Both the position numbers and the translations under genes were made by a program. The notes beneath the pieces are model-generated. The model did not search any database. It was given only the letters and a program-made list of their open reading frames with translations, and had not been told where the DNA came from. Below are positions 13,693-20,315 of a stretch of 29,297 nucleotides of DNA, piece after piece; positions within the stretch are counted from its first letter, which is position 1; every line of letters starts with the position of its first letter. Origin of the DNA: a virus; IMG/VR virus record IMGVR_UViG_3300009184_000149, positions 1 through 29,297 of that record, one strand, 5' to 3'.

Positions 13693-14787
13693 TTTTTGAT
13701 CCGACAACTCAAAAGCCGTCGCCCAATCCGAAGCGGTCAACATTAAATAATGTTCCTCCGCAACACGATCACTGTGCCCGAACCACTCGCGGCAAGCATG
13801 GGACGCAAATTTATTGCCTGCATCGGTACGGGCTGAAGCTCGCAGATTGATCCAAAGCTTTTCCCAACCGTGAAGGTTCGCGTTCTTGATCGCGTCCAGC
13901 AACCAGCCGCGCCACGTTGTAGCCGCCGACGCCCGAGCTCTCACAAACACATAGCCAGTTTTGGTCGATAGGTTGTATTGGGTTTGCAGTTCATGGACCG
14001 CCCCGAGCATTGGGACAACGCGAGAACCTGTTTTGGTTGCTTTGGCGATCCGTAGCCGCCGGTTTTCGAAATCAATATCTTCCCAAGTCAACGCTAAGGC
14101 TTCATGCGGTATTCGAAGGCCGCAAAAACGAGCGAGGACGAAGATAGTTCTTATGTCTTGATGATCGCAACCCGCTAGAACATGCTGAGTAGTTTGGGGC
14201 GTTAGATAGAATTGTCGCTCCTTGTTCGTTGTCGCCTGGACGTTTACGCCTGCAAACGGATTCGACGTTAATAGCTTCGAGTCAACCGCCCAACCAAAGA
14301 CCTGCCAAGTTCGTTCAATGACCTTCTTCGCGTGTGAGGAAGCATGGACAGCGGCGAAATCTCGTGCGAATTGTTTCGCATCTGCAACAGTTACCGTAGC
14401 CAGATCGATGTCACCGAGTTGGCTTATCGCATGTTTGCGAGCTGTTCCAAATCCCTTCAAGGTAGATTGCGAAAAGTCTGTACGGCTCGCAACGTAAGAA
14501 TCCCAAGCCTTGCCGAGAGTCATTGCGACGGGTTTCGACCAATGGCAAAGCAACCCGAATTCCGAAAGCTTATCGAGTAGTTTTTGCTCGCATCGCATGA
14601 GCCAAGCAGAACTTCTCTCGTCGGGCTCCAGTCCGTTGCGGTTGCCGATCCGGATAGCTTCGATGCGGTCGCGAATAAACTCCGCTTGCGACTTCGTTAC
14701 CCGCCCGAGATAGATCGACTGGCGATTTCCAGCCGTCGAAATGTAGCAGTACCAGCCGCCCCGCTTGTGCTTCGAAATGGTAGTCAC
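13687..14787 (-). CDS. int: Tyrosine recombinase, phage integrase
   Basis: 366 residues. An N-terminal arm-binding-like region (GGWYCYISTAGNRQSIYLGRV), a SAM-like core-binding domain (~90-185) and a catalytic domain: R225 in ARFCGLRIPHEALALTW, R316 in LWINLRASARTD, H338 in REWFGHSD, nucleophile Y347 in AEEHYLMLT. The His of the usual HxLR is Ile-Asn-Leu-Arg here, a variant I associate with planctomycete phage and island integrases. It lacks the extra helix of integron IntI. Start overlaps the excisionase stop (ATGA at 14784-14787). It would catalyse phage integration and excision; the att site is not identified. Confidence 0.9.
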   Translation of the reverse strand: MTTISKHKRGGWYCYISTAGNRQSIYLGRVTKSQAEFIRDRIEAIRIGNRNGLEPDERSSAWLMRCEQKLLDKLSEFGLLCHWSKPVAMTLGKAWDSYVASRTDFSQSTLKGFGTARKHAISQLGDIDLATVTVADAKQFARDFAAVHASSHAKKVIERTWQVFGWAVDSKLLTSNPFAGVNVQATTNKERQFYLTPQTTQHVLAGCDHQDIRTIFVLARFCGLRIPHEALALTWEDIDFENRRLRIAKATKTGSRVVPMLGAVHELQTQYNLSTKTGYVFVRARASAATTWRGWLLDAIKNANLHGWEKLWINLRASARTDAGNKFASHACREWFGHSDRVAEEHYLMLTASDWATAFELSDQKL

Positions 14788-15017
14788 GACAGCACCCCGA
14801 AAAACTTATCCACTTCGGCGCGGTGGAAAAGAATCTGCTTACCTACCAATTTTCCGCGAAGCTCGCCGCGTTCGCGCAGCCCGACAATCGTTCCCTCGCC
14901 AACGCCCATCGCATCGGCTAGTTCTTTGATTGTGTAAGCGATCTTGGAAGTGAATTTTACTTCGCTTAGCTTGTCGATGAGAACCGAAGCTAGTTCGTCA
15001 ACTGGTGTTGTAACCAT
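14784..15017 (-). CDS. xis: Excisionase-like HTH protein
   Basis: 77 residues from the ATG at 15017, six bases after AGGTGG; the longer frame to 15131 lacks a start signal. Residues 27-72 are a winged helix-turn-helix of the MerR/HTH_17 excisionase type ('AYTIKELADAMGVGEGTIVGLRERGELRGKLVGKQILFHRAEVDKFF'). It is directly upstream of and overlaps the integrase, so recombination directionality factor is the natural role. Confidence 0.8.
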   Translation of the reverse strand: MVTTPVDELASVLIDKLSEVKFTSKIAYTIKELADAMGVGEGTIVGLRERGELRGKLVGKQILFHRAEVDKFFGVLS

Positions 15018-15050
15018 GTTTTGCCACCTGAGAAACGTTGAACTGGAATC

Positions 15051-15115
15051 GGGGTGGATACGTTCAGAACATTGACGGCTGTGGGGAAGTGTACTCGGCT
15101 GGCGAACGGAAGGCA
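15051..15115 (+). repeat. Leader-like repeat, copy 1
   Basis: GGGGTGGATACGTT followed by ACATTGACGGC and later CTGGCGAACGGAAG. The first 29 bases match 22 of 29 bases at 16356. Lies in the 265-base gap between xis and the first early gene, where no supported gene is seen. A GTG at 15054 opens a peptide starting MDTFRTL. Confidence 0.4.
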
Positions 15116-15282
15116 AGCGGCAAATAATCAAACGATGTTTGTACTTTTTTCAAAGCGACAGCCCGCGACTTTTCTGGAGAATTCCTCACCTTTCAGTTTG
15201 GAACAGCAAGTGCAAGGACCAAAGGTGTCGAGCGATGCTTCAAATTGCGTAAAAGGAAAAGACTGGCCTGGAGGCTAACTAG

Positions 15283-15471
15283 ATGGGAAACTTTGTGGAG
15301 GGTTTGGGAATGCTTTGGGATGTTTATGTGGTTGACTTTATTGAGGAGACTTGCGAGATGGTTCTAGAGTCTGTTTCGCTGGAAGAGGCGAAGGATTTTG
15401 AGTCTGTTTGGAAGGACCAGGATTCGCTAGTTGCTATTCTTCCTGGCAGCTTTTGCGTTCGTACTGTCTGA
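15283..15471 (+). CDS. Small acidic protein, first gene of the early region
   Basis: 62 residues, ATG eight bases after GGAGG. Acidic, with aromatic start (MGNFVEGLGMLWDVYVVDFIEE) and 'SVSLEEAKDFESVWKDQDSL'. No recognised family. Its last 45 bases overlap, antisense, the end of the Cys/His gene at 15427. Likely a phage accessory protein. Confidence 0.5.
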   Translation: MGNFVEGLGMLWDVYVVDFIEETCEMVLESVSLEEAKDFESVWKDQDSLVAILPGSFCVRTV

Positions 15472-15801
15472 CTTTGCAACTTCTTTCTGCTTTGCAAGTC
15501 GCGCTGATGGTCTGCCACCTTTAGAGGCTGGCAGCAGTCGGTTAAGTTTTATAAGCACATCTTCGCTTGTTTGCGAGATTGCTTTTGTAACGCAGTATTC
15601 ATGGCATCCACGCACATTTTTGCGTTTACCAATCTCGGTAAAGCACCAAAGGCAAACGCCATCTGCAACCTTTTGGTCCCTGTCGGCAGTGCTGATCGGC
15701 TCGACCTTTGACGGGTAGAGGTTGAGCACATCGGAAACAGATGTGATTGCAAGCCGAATTCTTTCCAAGTCTGCCGTTTTGATTTGCGTGTATTCGCTCA
15801 T
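15427..15801 (-). CDS. Small Cys/His (zinc-knuckle-like) protein, paralogue of 16008-16292
   Basis: 124 residues, ATG five bases after AGGAGGG. The core 'VCLWCFTEIGKRKNVRGCHEYC' gives C-x2-C-x12-C-H-x2-C, likely a small zinc site, followed by a helix and a 'KGGRPSARLAKQ' basic segment. The same order (CxxC, RGCHxxC, then GGRP) occurs in the divergent gene at 16008, so the two are paralogues. The family is known to me only as hypothetical phage/planctomycete proteins; nucleic-acid binding is a guess. Confidence 0.65.
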   Translation of the reverse strand: MSEYTQIKTADLERIRLAITSVSDVLNLYPSKVEPISTADRDQKVADGVCLWCFTEIGKRKNVRGCHEYCVTKAISQTSEDVLIKLNRLLPASKGGRPSARLAKQKEVAKSDSTNAKAARKNSN

Positions 15802-15820
15802 TTTGCCCTCCTAAGAATAG

Positions 15821-15955
15821 TCGTCAAGAAAGTTTCTAGGAATTTTTTGAGTTCCGCAAGTCCTTACAGTCAAAAACTTTACGTTTGTTTCGAGGTGGCT
15901 TGTCGTCAATACTGTCTTGAATACTCTCTTGACGATAGTTTTGCCTGCCGATAAT
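15821..15955 (+). promoter_or_regulatory. Divergent control region with TCGTCAA boxes and a + strand promoter
   Basis: TCGTCAA occurs at 15821-15827 and 15903-15909, and its complement TTGACGA at 15929-15935. The latter doubles as a -35 (TTGACG), followed by 15 bases and GATAAT (15950-15955), upstream of the gene at 16008. The layout suggests a repressor operator pair between two divergent paralogous genes. Confidence 0.4.
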
Positions 15956-16007
15956 CTTTGGCGTATCAATCCGCATGGATGCTGTTTCATCACAAGAGGG
16001 GCGCATC

Positions 16008-16292
16008 ATGCAAGTTGTTATCTACGTTCAGGAATTTGTCGAAATGCGCAAGGCTGCCTTAGATCGAATCACGAAATGCAAAAACGAAAACCTGTGCGTT
16101 GCTTGCATGGGTTCGTTGGAAGGTGAGAAGCGAGTCATTCGCGGCTGTCATTACCGATGCCAGCAAGCGACCTTGAAGGCAATCAAGGAAGGAAAGTTTA
16201 CAGAAAAGGGACGAGTTCAGGCTGGCAAGTTTTTGCCTAAAAGCGGTGGACGACCTGTATCGAATCCAGTGTCGATGGAGGCCGCAAGCTAG
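16008..16292 (+). CDS. Small Cys/His (zinc-knuckle-like) protein
   Basis: 94 residues, ATG seven bases after AGAGGGG; the longer frame from 15975 has no good start signal. 'LCVACMGSLEGEKRVIRGCHYRC' (C-x2-C-x12-C-H-x2-C) is followed by a helix 'QQATLKAIKEGKFTEKGRVQAGKF' and 'SGGRPVSNPVS'. It is divergent from its paralogue at 15427. Possibly one regulates the other through the shared upstream region; no direct evidence. Confidence 0.7.
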   Translation: MQVVIYVQEFVEMRKAALDRITKCKNENLCVACMGSLEGEKRVIRGCHYRCQQATLKAIKEGKFTEKGRVQAGKFLPKSGGRPVSNPVSMEAAS

Positions 16293-16298
16293 TAGTTC

Positions 16299-16346
16299 TG
16301 CCTTCGGGATGGTTCCCCTCGTTCAAGTTCGATTCTTGAGACGGCA
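16299..16346 (+). other. Truncated tRNA-like structure 1
   Basis: TGCCTTC (16299-16305) pairs with GACGGCA (16340-16346) at six of seven positions, like an acceptor stem. Inside are a GGGA-TGGT-TCCC hairpin and a canonical T-arm (TCAAG, loop TTCGATT, CTTGA, 16323-16339). There is no D-arm/anticodon pair, so it is not a tRNA. It follows the stop of the previous gene by seven bases. Confidence 0.45.
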
Positions 16347-16355
16347 TTGTATTCA

Positions 16356-16415
16356 GGGGTGGGTACGTTTTGGACGTTGGCAGCGTTGCTAGCGAATTGG
16401 AAGTCTAACAATTAA
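16356..16415 (+). repeat. Leader-like repeat, copy 2
   Basis: GGGGTGGGTACGTT, then GACGTTGGCAGC and CTAGCGAATTGGAAG, similar to 15051-15115. A GTG at 16359 opens an 18-residue peptide (MGTFWTLAALLANWKSNN) ending TAA at 16413-16415, comparable with the start of the peptide in copy 1. It may be a leader peptide or a control element. Confidence 0.35.
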
Positions 16416-16465
16416 AGGTGCTGACCAAGAATTGGTCACGGAGGCACCGAGAAGGATTGATCTTT

Positions 16466-16768
16466 ATGAAAACGATTATTGTCGATGGAGTTGAGTTTGT
16501 AGAGAAAGCAACTTATCCGAAGTGTGAGAGAGCCATTGTGTATGTTGATCGCGGTTGGATCTTTGCTGGTGATATTCGACGTGAGAATGGTCGAATCTAC
16601 TTGACCCGCGCGGTTCATGTTTTTCGTTGGGAGTGCATTGGGTTCGATGGGATGGTTGCTGATCCCAAGTCGAGCAAGGTCACGTTAAAGGCTATGGATC
16701 GACCAGTTGAGATACCACAGTCGGCAGAAGTTTTTTGCATCCCCGTTGATTTAGACTGGGGCATCTAA
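16466..16768 (+). CDS. DUF6948-like small protein
   Basis: 100 residues, ATG preceded by AAGGA. 'MKTIIVDGVEFVEKA', 'IVYVDRGWIFAGDI', 'LTRAVHVFRWECIGFDGMV' follow the order of a small beta-rich phage family (MKT.TVDGVEYV ... VV..RGWVFVG ... L..A.VVR.WGT). Function is unknown; in phages it occurs in early gene runs. Its TAA overlaps the next ATG (TAATG). Confidence 0.6.
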   Translation: MKTIIVDGVEFVEKATYPKCERAIVYVDRGWIFAGDIRRENGRIYLTRAVHVFRWECIGFDGMVADPKSSKVTLKAMDRPVEIPQSAEVFCIPVDLDWGI

Positions 16769-16866
16769 TGGAAACGACCATTAAGCCAATCTGCTACGGC
16801 TACGGCTACGGCAACGGCTACGGCACTGTTAGTAGTCTCGGATTAACAGGAGTGACAAACATATGA
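16768..16866 (+). CDS. 32-residue Tyr-Gly repeat peptide
   Basis: ATG at 16768 overlaps the preceding TAA, and the TGA at 16864-16866 overlaps the next ATG (ATGA), so the peptide is tied to both neighbours. The sequence contains CYGYGYGNGYG (residues 9-19) encoded by tandem TACGGC units, then a Ser/Gly/Thr tail. I recall longer Tyr-Gly/Asp-Gly/Ser-Gly repeat peptides from planctomycete phages and genomes. Function is unknown; repeat length is likely to vary between relatives. Confidence 0.55.
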   Translation: METTIKPICYGYGYGNGYGTVSSLGLTGVTNI

Positions 16867-17120
16867 ACACGATTGTTTCTTTGTCGCTCACCGAGGTAGC
16901 CAAAGACGACCTGCGACACGGTCAGCGGTATCTGTTAGTCGATGATTCGCATGCTCTTGTTGTGTGCGTTCGTAGCGTGGACGGTCGCAAGTTCGCAAAA
17001 GTCGAGATGTCGTACTTGGCAGCACGGGTGCAGATGAGTTTGGATATTATGCTGGATCACTTTACGACTGACTTGGCGAAGTTCTTTGAACTGCCTTCTG
17101 ACAAGGAAGGTGCAGTATGA
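16863..17120 (+). CDS. Hypothetical early protein (85 residues)
   Basis: ATG overlaps the previous stop and its own stop overlaps the next start (ATGA at 17117-17120). Pattern: 'MNTIVSLSLTEVAKDDLRHGQRYLLVDD' with a beta core 'HALVVCVRSVDGRKFAKVEMSYL' and a C-terminal amphipathic helix. Not recognised; no cysteine motif or membrane span. The tight overlaps place it in the 16466-17556 operon. Confidence 0.6.
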   Translation: MNTIVSLSLTEVAKDDLRHGQRYLLVDDSHALVVCVRSVDGRKFAKVEMSYLAARVQMSLDIMLDHFTTDLAKFFELPSDKEGAV

Positions 17121-17344
17121 GAACTTGGAAAGTGACTGCATACACTGGCAAGAATCGTGACAAGCATCTTGGCCGCAGTTGGGTTAAGGCTGATACCGAG
17201 TCGCAAGCTGTTGAGCTTGGCAGACGGGCACTTCGAATGATTGGCGTACGAGGTAAGTTTCAGGTGTCTGCCTCTGAGTATTCGCCACTGAGGGATATGG
17301 ATTTTCTGGGATACGTCCAGAAAGTTGCTGAGGTGGCACGATGA
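17117..17344 (+). CDS. Hypothetical early protein (75 residues)
   Basis: Basic protein with 'RTWKVTAYTGKNRDKHLGRSWVKADTESQAVELGRRALRMIG', a small alpha/beta unit in which 'V.A.TE.QA.ELGR.AL' is typical of phage proteins of unknown role. Translationally coupled on both sides (ATGA overlaps). Confidence 0.6.
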   Translation: MRTWKVTAYTGKNRDKHLGRSWVKADTESQAVELGRRALRMIGVRGKFQVSASEYSPLRDMDFLGYVQKVAEVAR

Positions 17345-17556
17345 AAAACAATGACGACGAAACAGCGTTCCCTGTCGCTATCGGACAGACAGCGGCAGAC
17401 ATGAAAGGGCTAAGCATTCGAGATTACTTTGCTGGTCAAGTGCTAGTCGGACTCTATGCGACTGGGCACTTCAAAGCAATCGATGACACAAAACTTGCAA
17501 GGGTCGCTTACAAGCAAGCAAACGAAATGATGGAAGCCCGCAAGACACTGGGCTAA
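17341..17556 (+). CDS. Conserved phage protein of the 'SIRDYFAGQ' family
   Basis: 71 residues. 'GLSIRDYFAGQVLVGLYATG' and the closing 'ARVAYKQANEMMEARKTLG' match a small helical protein present in early operons of many phages ('G(I/L)S.RDYFA..A....... A..AY..AD.ML.AR'). Role unknown. Last gene of the coupled run that starts at 16466. Confidence 0.65.
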   Translation: MKNNDDETAFPVAIGQTAADMKGLSIRDYFAGQVLVGLYATGHFKAIDDTKLARVAYKQANEMMEARKTLG

Positions 17557-17590
17557 ACAACACACGGACGCAACCAGCGGACGGAATCGA

Positions 17591-17666
17591 CTAGACGATG
17601 GAGCGTCTAGGGCTGGCTTCATGGATGGGATTATTACAACGGATGGATTTTCTAAAAAGGATTTTT
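17591..17666 (+). promoter_or_regulatory. Putative CsrA-binding leader of the phage csrA gene
   Basis: Two hairpins present GGA in the loop. CTAGACG-ATGGAG-CGTCTAG is at 17591-17610. AAAAA-GGA-TTTTT is at 17654-17666, where the GGA is the Shine-Dalgarno of csrA. Further GGA motifs lie between them (ATGGATGGGAT, ACGGATGGATTTT). GGA in a hairpin loop over the ribosome binding site is the known CsrA target form, so autoregulation is suggested. Confidence 0.55.
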
Positions 17667-17668
17667 AT

Positions 17669-17848
17669 ATGGCGCTCGTACTTAGTCGCAAACCATTGGA
17701 ACGTGTCTGGGTTGGAAACGATGTGTGCGTTGAAGTCGTTTCGATCAAAGGGAACAAAGTGAGACTGGCTTTTCACGTGCATCCATCGGTGCCGATCTTG
17801 AGAAGCGAAGTTAAGGAAGCTGACGAGAGAAAGGAACAGGGGAAGTGA
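17669..17848 (+). CDS. csrA: CsrA-family RNA-binding regulator
   Basis: 59 residues from the ATG at 17669 (an upstream ATG at 17621 lies in the leader). 'MALVLSRKPLERVWVGNDVC' corresponds to the MLILTRRxGExIxIGdxI start, 'VEVVSIKGNKVRLAFHVHPSV' to the VxVLgVkGnqVRiGixAPxxv core, and 'PILRSEV' carries the RNA-contact Arg (R45, equivalent to R44 of E. coli CsrA). Length is normal. CsrA dimers bind GGA loops in mRNA leaders to block or alter translation and stability. A phage copy could retune host or phage gene expression. GTGA overlap couples it to the next gene. Confidence 0.85.
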   Translation: MALVLSRKPLERVWVGNDVCVEVVSIKGNKVRLAFHVHPSVPILRSEVKEADERKEQGK

Positions 17849-18138
17849 GATATTACAAGATCGTCTACCGTCGCAAGATTTATAAAGGCAACGGAAGATT
17901 TATTCATAGCATGGTGACATCGTTCCAAACAAGTCGTGCGATTACATCGACCGAAGCAATGAACGACGCCTACACGAAAGCAGCTCGGCAAGTGTCGGAC
18001 GATTGGAGCGTTGAGATACGCGAAGTGTGCAAGGCTGAGTTCCTGCAAATTATCCGCGACCATGACAACTTTGGTATTTGGATGTTGTCCACTGACGCTT
18101 ACCAGGAAGAAAGGGACGACGCAAATGCCGACAGCTAA
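17845..18138 (+). CDS. Hypothetical early protein (97 residues)
   Basis: GTG start overlapping the csrA stop (GTGA). 'MRYYKIVYRRKIYKGNGRFIHSMVTSFQTSRAITSTEAMNDAYTKAA' suggests a beta hairpin followed by helices; the end is acidic (YQEERDDANADS). Not recognised. Co-translated with csrA and overlaps the next gene by 14 bases. Confidence 0.6.
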   Translation: MRYYKIVYRRKIYKGNGRFIHSMVTSFQTSRAITSTEAMNDAYTKAARQVSDDWSVEIREVCKAEFLQIIRDHDNFGIWMLSTDAYQEERDDANADS

Positions 18139-18508
18139 ACATCCGAAATTGAAGGTCAAGCATTGCAAATTTATAAAACGCGATCAAGCGAAGATGATTT
18201 ACGCAGCGGGTGCAAAGATCGACGACGACAGTTCCTTTGGATGCATATTGTCCAAAGGCAACGACAGTGACTTTGCCCCATCTCGCATGCCTCTACCTAC
18301 AGGTGCCAGACCTGGCTCAATCGAGAAGATCGAATTGTACGCGGCTAGATTGTTACGTGGTGAAGAGTTGAATCACCCATGTGACGAACGGACTTCCGGA
18401 ACCATCGACATGCACAACGCGATGATCGAGTTTGCGATGGCGGGACGCAAGGAACGAAAGGCAGAAAGCATTAAGGCGAAGAAGAAACGCAAAAAGCTAT
18501 CTGCTTAA
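18125..18508 (+). CDS. Hypothetical basic protein (127 residues)
   Basis: ATG at 18125 after AAGGGACG; the frame upstream to 18011 is shadow. Basic N-terminus (KHPKLKVKHCKFIKRDQAKM), a middle with 'PLPTGARPGSIEKIELYAARLLRGEELNHPCDE' that is strikingly like a conserved linker found in phage and plasmid hypotheticals (PG..EKI..la.R...Ge.L.hp.D), and a Lys-rich end (KAESIKAKKKRKKLSA). Nucleic-acid binding is possible. Confidence 0.6.
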   Translation: MPTAKHPKLKVKHCKFIKRDQAKMIYAAGAKIDDDSSFGCILSKGNDSDFAPSRMPLPTGARPGSIEKIELYAARLLRGEELNHPCDERTSGTIDMHNAMIEFAMAGRKERKAESIKAKKKRKKLSA

Positions 18509-18509
18509 C

Positions 18510-18552
18510 AGGCAAAACGGTTTTCGAGCGAGTTCGATTCTCGCTCTTGCCT
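18510..18552 (+). other. Truncated tRNA-like structure 2
   Basis: AGGCAA (18510-18515) pairs with TTGCCT (18547-18552). Inside is a T-arm with seven base pairs, GAGCGAG-TTCGATT-CTCGCTC (18526-18546), with the same loop as the element at 16323. It starts just after the stop of the preceding gene and is followed by T-rich sequence, so a terminator role is also possible. Confidence 0.45.
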
Positions 18553-18592
18553 TTGGGGTTTGTTTGTAGGTTTTGTTTTTAGGGGTTTGATT

Positions 18593-19450
18593 GTGTTGCA
18601 TATCAACAAGGGAAAAAGGAATCGCGCGCGTCGCATTCTAATCTATGGCGAAAACGGAGTTGGAAAGTCCTCGCTTGCAGCGAAGTTTCCAAATCCTCTG
18701 TTTCTCAACATCGAAGATGGTATTGGCGATCTTGACGTTGACTCTACCGAAGTGATTCGGTCGATCACGGACTTTATGGGTTGCATGATTGGTGCCAGCG
18801 AAACGGATTACGAGACAATCGTTATCGATACGGTTGACTGGTTGGAGAAACTGATTTTTGCTGACGTAGCCCAAAAGGCAGGCAAGAAAACGATTGACGA
18901 CATCGGGTTTGGCAAAGGCTACCAAGCAGTCGAACAGCAATGGAAGTCTTTGTTCGACGGTTTGTCCTATCTTTGGCAACAAGGAAGGCACATTGTCTTT
19001 ACATGCCACGAGCAGATCGAGAAGTTTACGAATCCTGATGGCGACTCGTACAACTACTGGAAGCCTGCCCTCCATATCAAAGGCAGTGGTTGCGTTACCG
19101 AATGGTGCGATGAGGTGCTGTTCGTTCGGTATCGCACGCTGACGCGACAGATGGATGAGGGATTTGGCAACAAGCGATCCATTGCCATCGGTGGCAAAGA
19201 GCGAGTCATCGTCTGCAATAAGTCGGCAACCGTTGAAGCGAAGAACCGTCTTGGGATGGTGGATGAGATTTCCAGCTTCGCAGACTTGCAAAAGTATTTG
19301 CCAATCGTTTCGAAGCAAGCGGTTGCAGTTCCTGCACCAACGCAAGAAAAGCCAACTGGCAACATTGCAGGCGTCGTCAAGAACGGAACAAGTAAAGGCG
19401 AAGCCTTCGCGGTTGCTGAGCCTGTCGATTTGAGTGATTCCCCCTTTTAG
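18593..19450 (+). CDS. Sak4-like phage ATPase (AAA_24, single-strand annealing/recombination)
   Basis: 285 residues from a GTG seven bases after AGGGG. Walker A GENGVGKS (19-26), Walker B IVIDT (76-80), and 'HIVFTCHEQIEKFTNPDGDSYNYWKPALHIKGSG' as the sensor region. This is the RecA-like core of Sak4/gp1.1-type proteins, which act with a phage single-strand binding protein in recombination-dependent replication. The C-terminal ~70 residues are a flexible, Pro/Ala-rich tail ending DLSDSPF, which may contact the partner. The next gene is exactly that partner (DUF669). Confidence 0.8.
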   Translation: MLHINKGKRNRARRILIYGENGVGKSSLAAKFPNPLFLNIEDGIGDLDVDSTEVIRSITDFMGCMIGASETDYETIVIDTVDWLEKLIFADVAQKAGKKTIDDIGFGKGYQAVEQQWKSLFDGLSYLWQQGRHIVFTCHEQIEKFTNPDGDSYNYWKPALHIKGSGCVTEWCDEVLFVRYRTLTRQMDEGFGNKRSIAIGGKERVIVCNKSATVEAKNRLGMVDEISSFADLQKYLPIVSKQAVAVPAPTQEKPTGNIAGVVKNGTSKGEAFAVAEPVDLSDSPF

Positions 19451-19465
19451 TTTTGGAGTTTAGAG

Positions 19466-19921
19466 ATGGCAAATTTATCTGGATTTGATGCAAGCAAAGT
19501 GGAGCCGAACGATTACGGAGTTATTCCTCCTGGTGATTACGAGGCTTGCATTGTCAACAGCGAAATGAAAGCGACGAAGGACGGAACCGGCCAATATTTG
19601 AATCTGGAGATTCAGATTGTCGGTGGGCAGTACCAGAATCGGAAGTTGTTCGAGAAGTTGAACCTTGTCAACAAGAACGACCAAGCGGTGACTATCGCCA
19701 AAGGAACCTTGTCGGCAATCTGTCGGGCGGTGAACGTCTTGACTCCGAACGATTCGAGTGAACTGCACAACAAGACTTTCCGCGTTGCTGTTGGCGTTCG
19801 AAAGAACGACTACAAGGGCGACATGGAAAACCATGTGAAGTCGTTCAAGCCTCGCTCGGCTGGTCCGGTTGTGGCGGCGGGCGTTTCTGTTCCTGAAACT
19901 ACTAGCAAGGTACCTTGGTGA
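19466..19921 (+). CDS. DUF669 single-stranded DNA-binding protein
   Basis: 151 residues, ATG behind TTTGGAG. 'YGVIPPGDYEACIVNSEMKATKDGTGQYLNLEIQIVGGQYQNRKLFEKLNLVNKN' is the DUF669 signature (PF05037), an OB-like fold that serves as a phage ssDNA-binding protein. The conserved 'A...G.L.AI..AVNV' segment follows. The C-terminus ends in a short PW, not the acidic tail of bacterial SSB. Pairing with the Sak4-like ATPase upstream supports the role. Confidence 0.85.
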   Translation: MANLSGFDASKVEPNDYGVIPPGDYEACIVNSEMKATKDGTGQYLNLEIQIVGGQYQNRKLFEKLNLVNKNDQAVTIAKGTLSAICRAVNVLTPNDSSELHNKTFRVAVGVRKNDYKGDMENHVKSFKPRSAGPVVAAGVSVPETTSKVPW

Positions 19922-19925
19922 TTTT

Positions 19926-20315
19926 ATGGGATGGGAAGTATTTGTAGAACCGCAACATCGTGGAAGTGCCACAAAGTACGCGTCTGATACGGTGGTTATC
20001 AAGCATGAAAAATCTAGTGGTGGTTCAACTACATTGAGCGTTGCGTTTCGGATTGGAAGCGATGTAGTTTCTGCCATGCGATGGCAGGCGGGAGACAAAG
20101 TGACAACAGTTCGAAATGGTGACATCGTTGGAATAAAACGAGTGTCTACGAAAACTGCGATTGGCTGGACATTAACAAAGGCATCATCTGGAAAGAACCT
20201 GCGATTTAAGTGTTGCAGCAAAGAACTTTTGGAGTCGCTTCCTGTTGGTGTGATTACCAATCTTATTGTTGACGGTGACGTTCTCGTTCTTGGTGAAGTC
20301 AAGAAGGCTAAGTAA
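19926..20315 (+). CDS. Hypothetical protein in the replication operon (129 residues)
   Basis: ATG at 19926, four bases after the previous stop; the longer frame from 19869 is overlap shadow. Mostly beta: 'GWEVFVEPQHRGSATKYASDTVVIKHEKS', 'LSVAFRIGSDVVSAMRWQAGDKVTTVRNGDIVGIKRVS', 'VITNLIVDGDVLVLGEVKK'. Layout resembles small OB/SH3-like barrels with an 'AGDKV' strand. Not recognised; replication or recombination accessory by location. The next gene starts at the base after its stop. Confidence 0.55.
   Translation: MGWEVFVEPQHRGSATKYASDTVVIKHEKSSGGSTTLSVAFRIGSDVVSAMRWQAGDKVTTVRNGDIVGIKRVSTKTAIGWTLTKASSGKNLRFKCCSKELLESLPVGVITNLIVDGDVLVLGEVKKAK

Noticed and set aside
13687-14787. Integrase as an integron IntI that moves the neighbouring cassettes
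   Set aside because: The catalytic region has INLR instead of HxLR and lacks the IntI-specific extra helix. It looks like a phage integrase with its own excisionase.
15054-15278. 74-residue + strand ORF upstream of the first early gene
   Set aside because: Only its first ~20 codons resemble the second leader copy; the rest has no recognisable feature, so it was kept as a leader repeat only.
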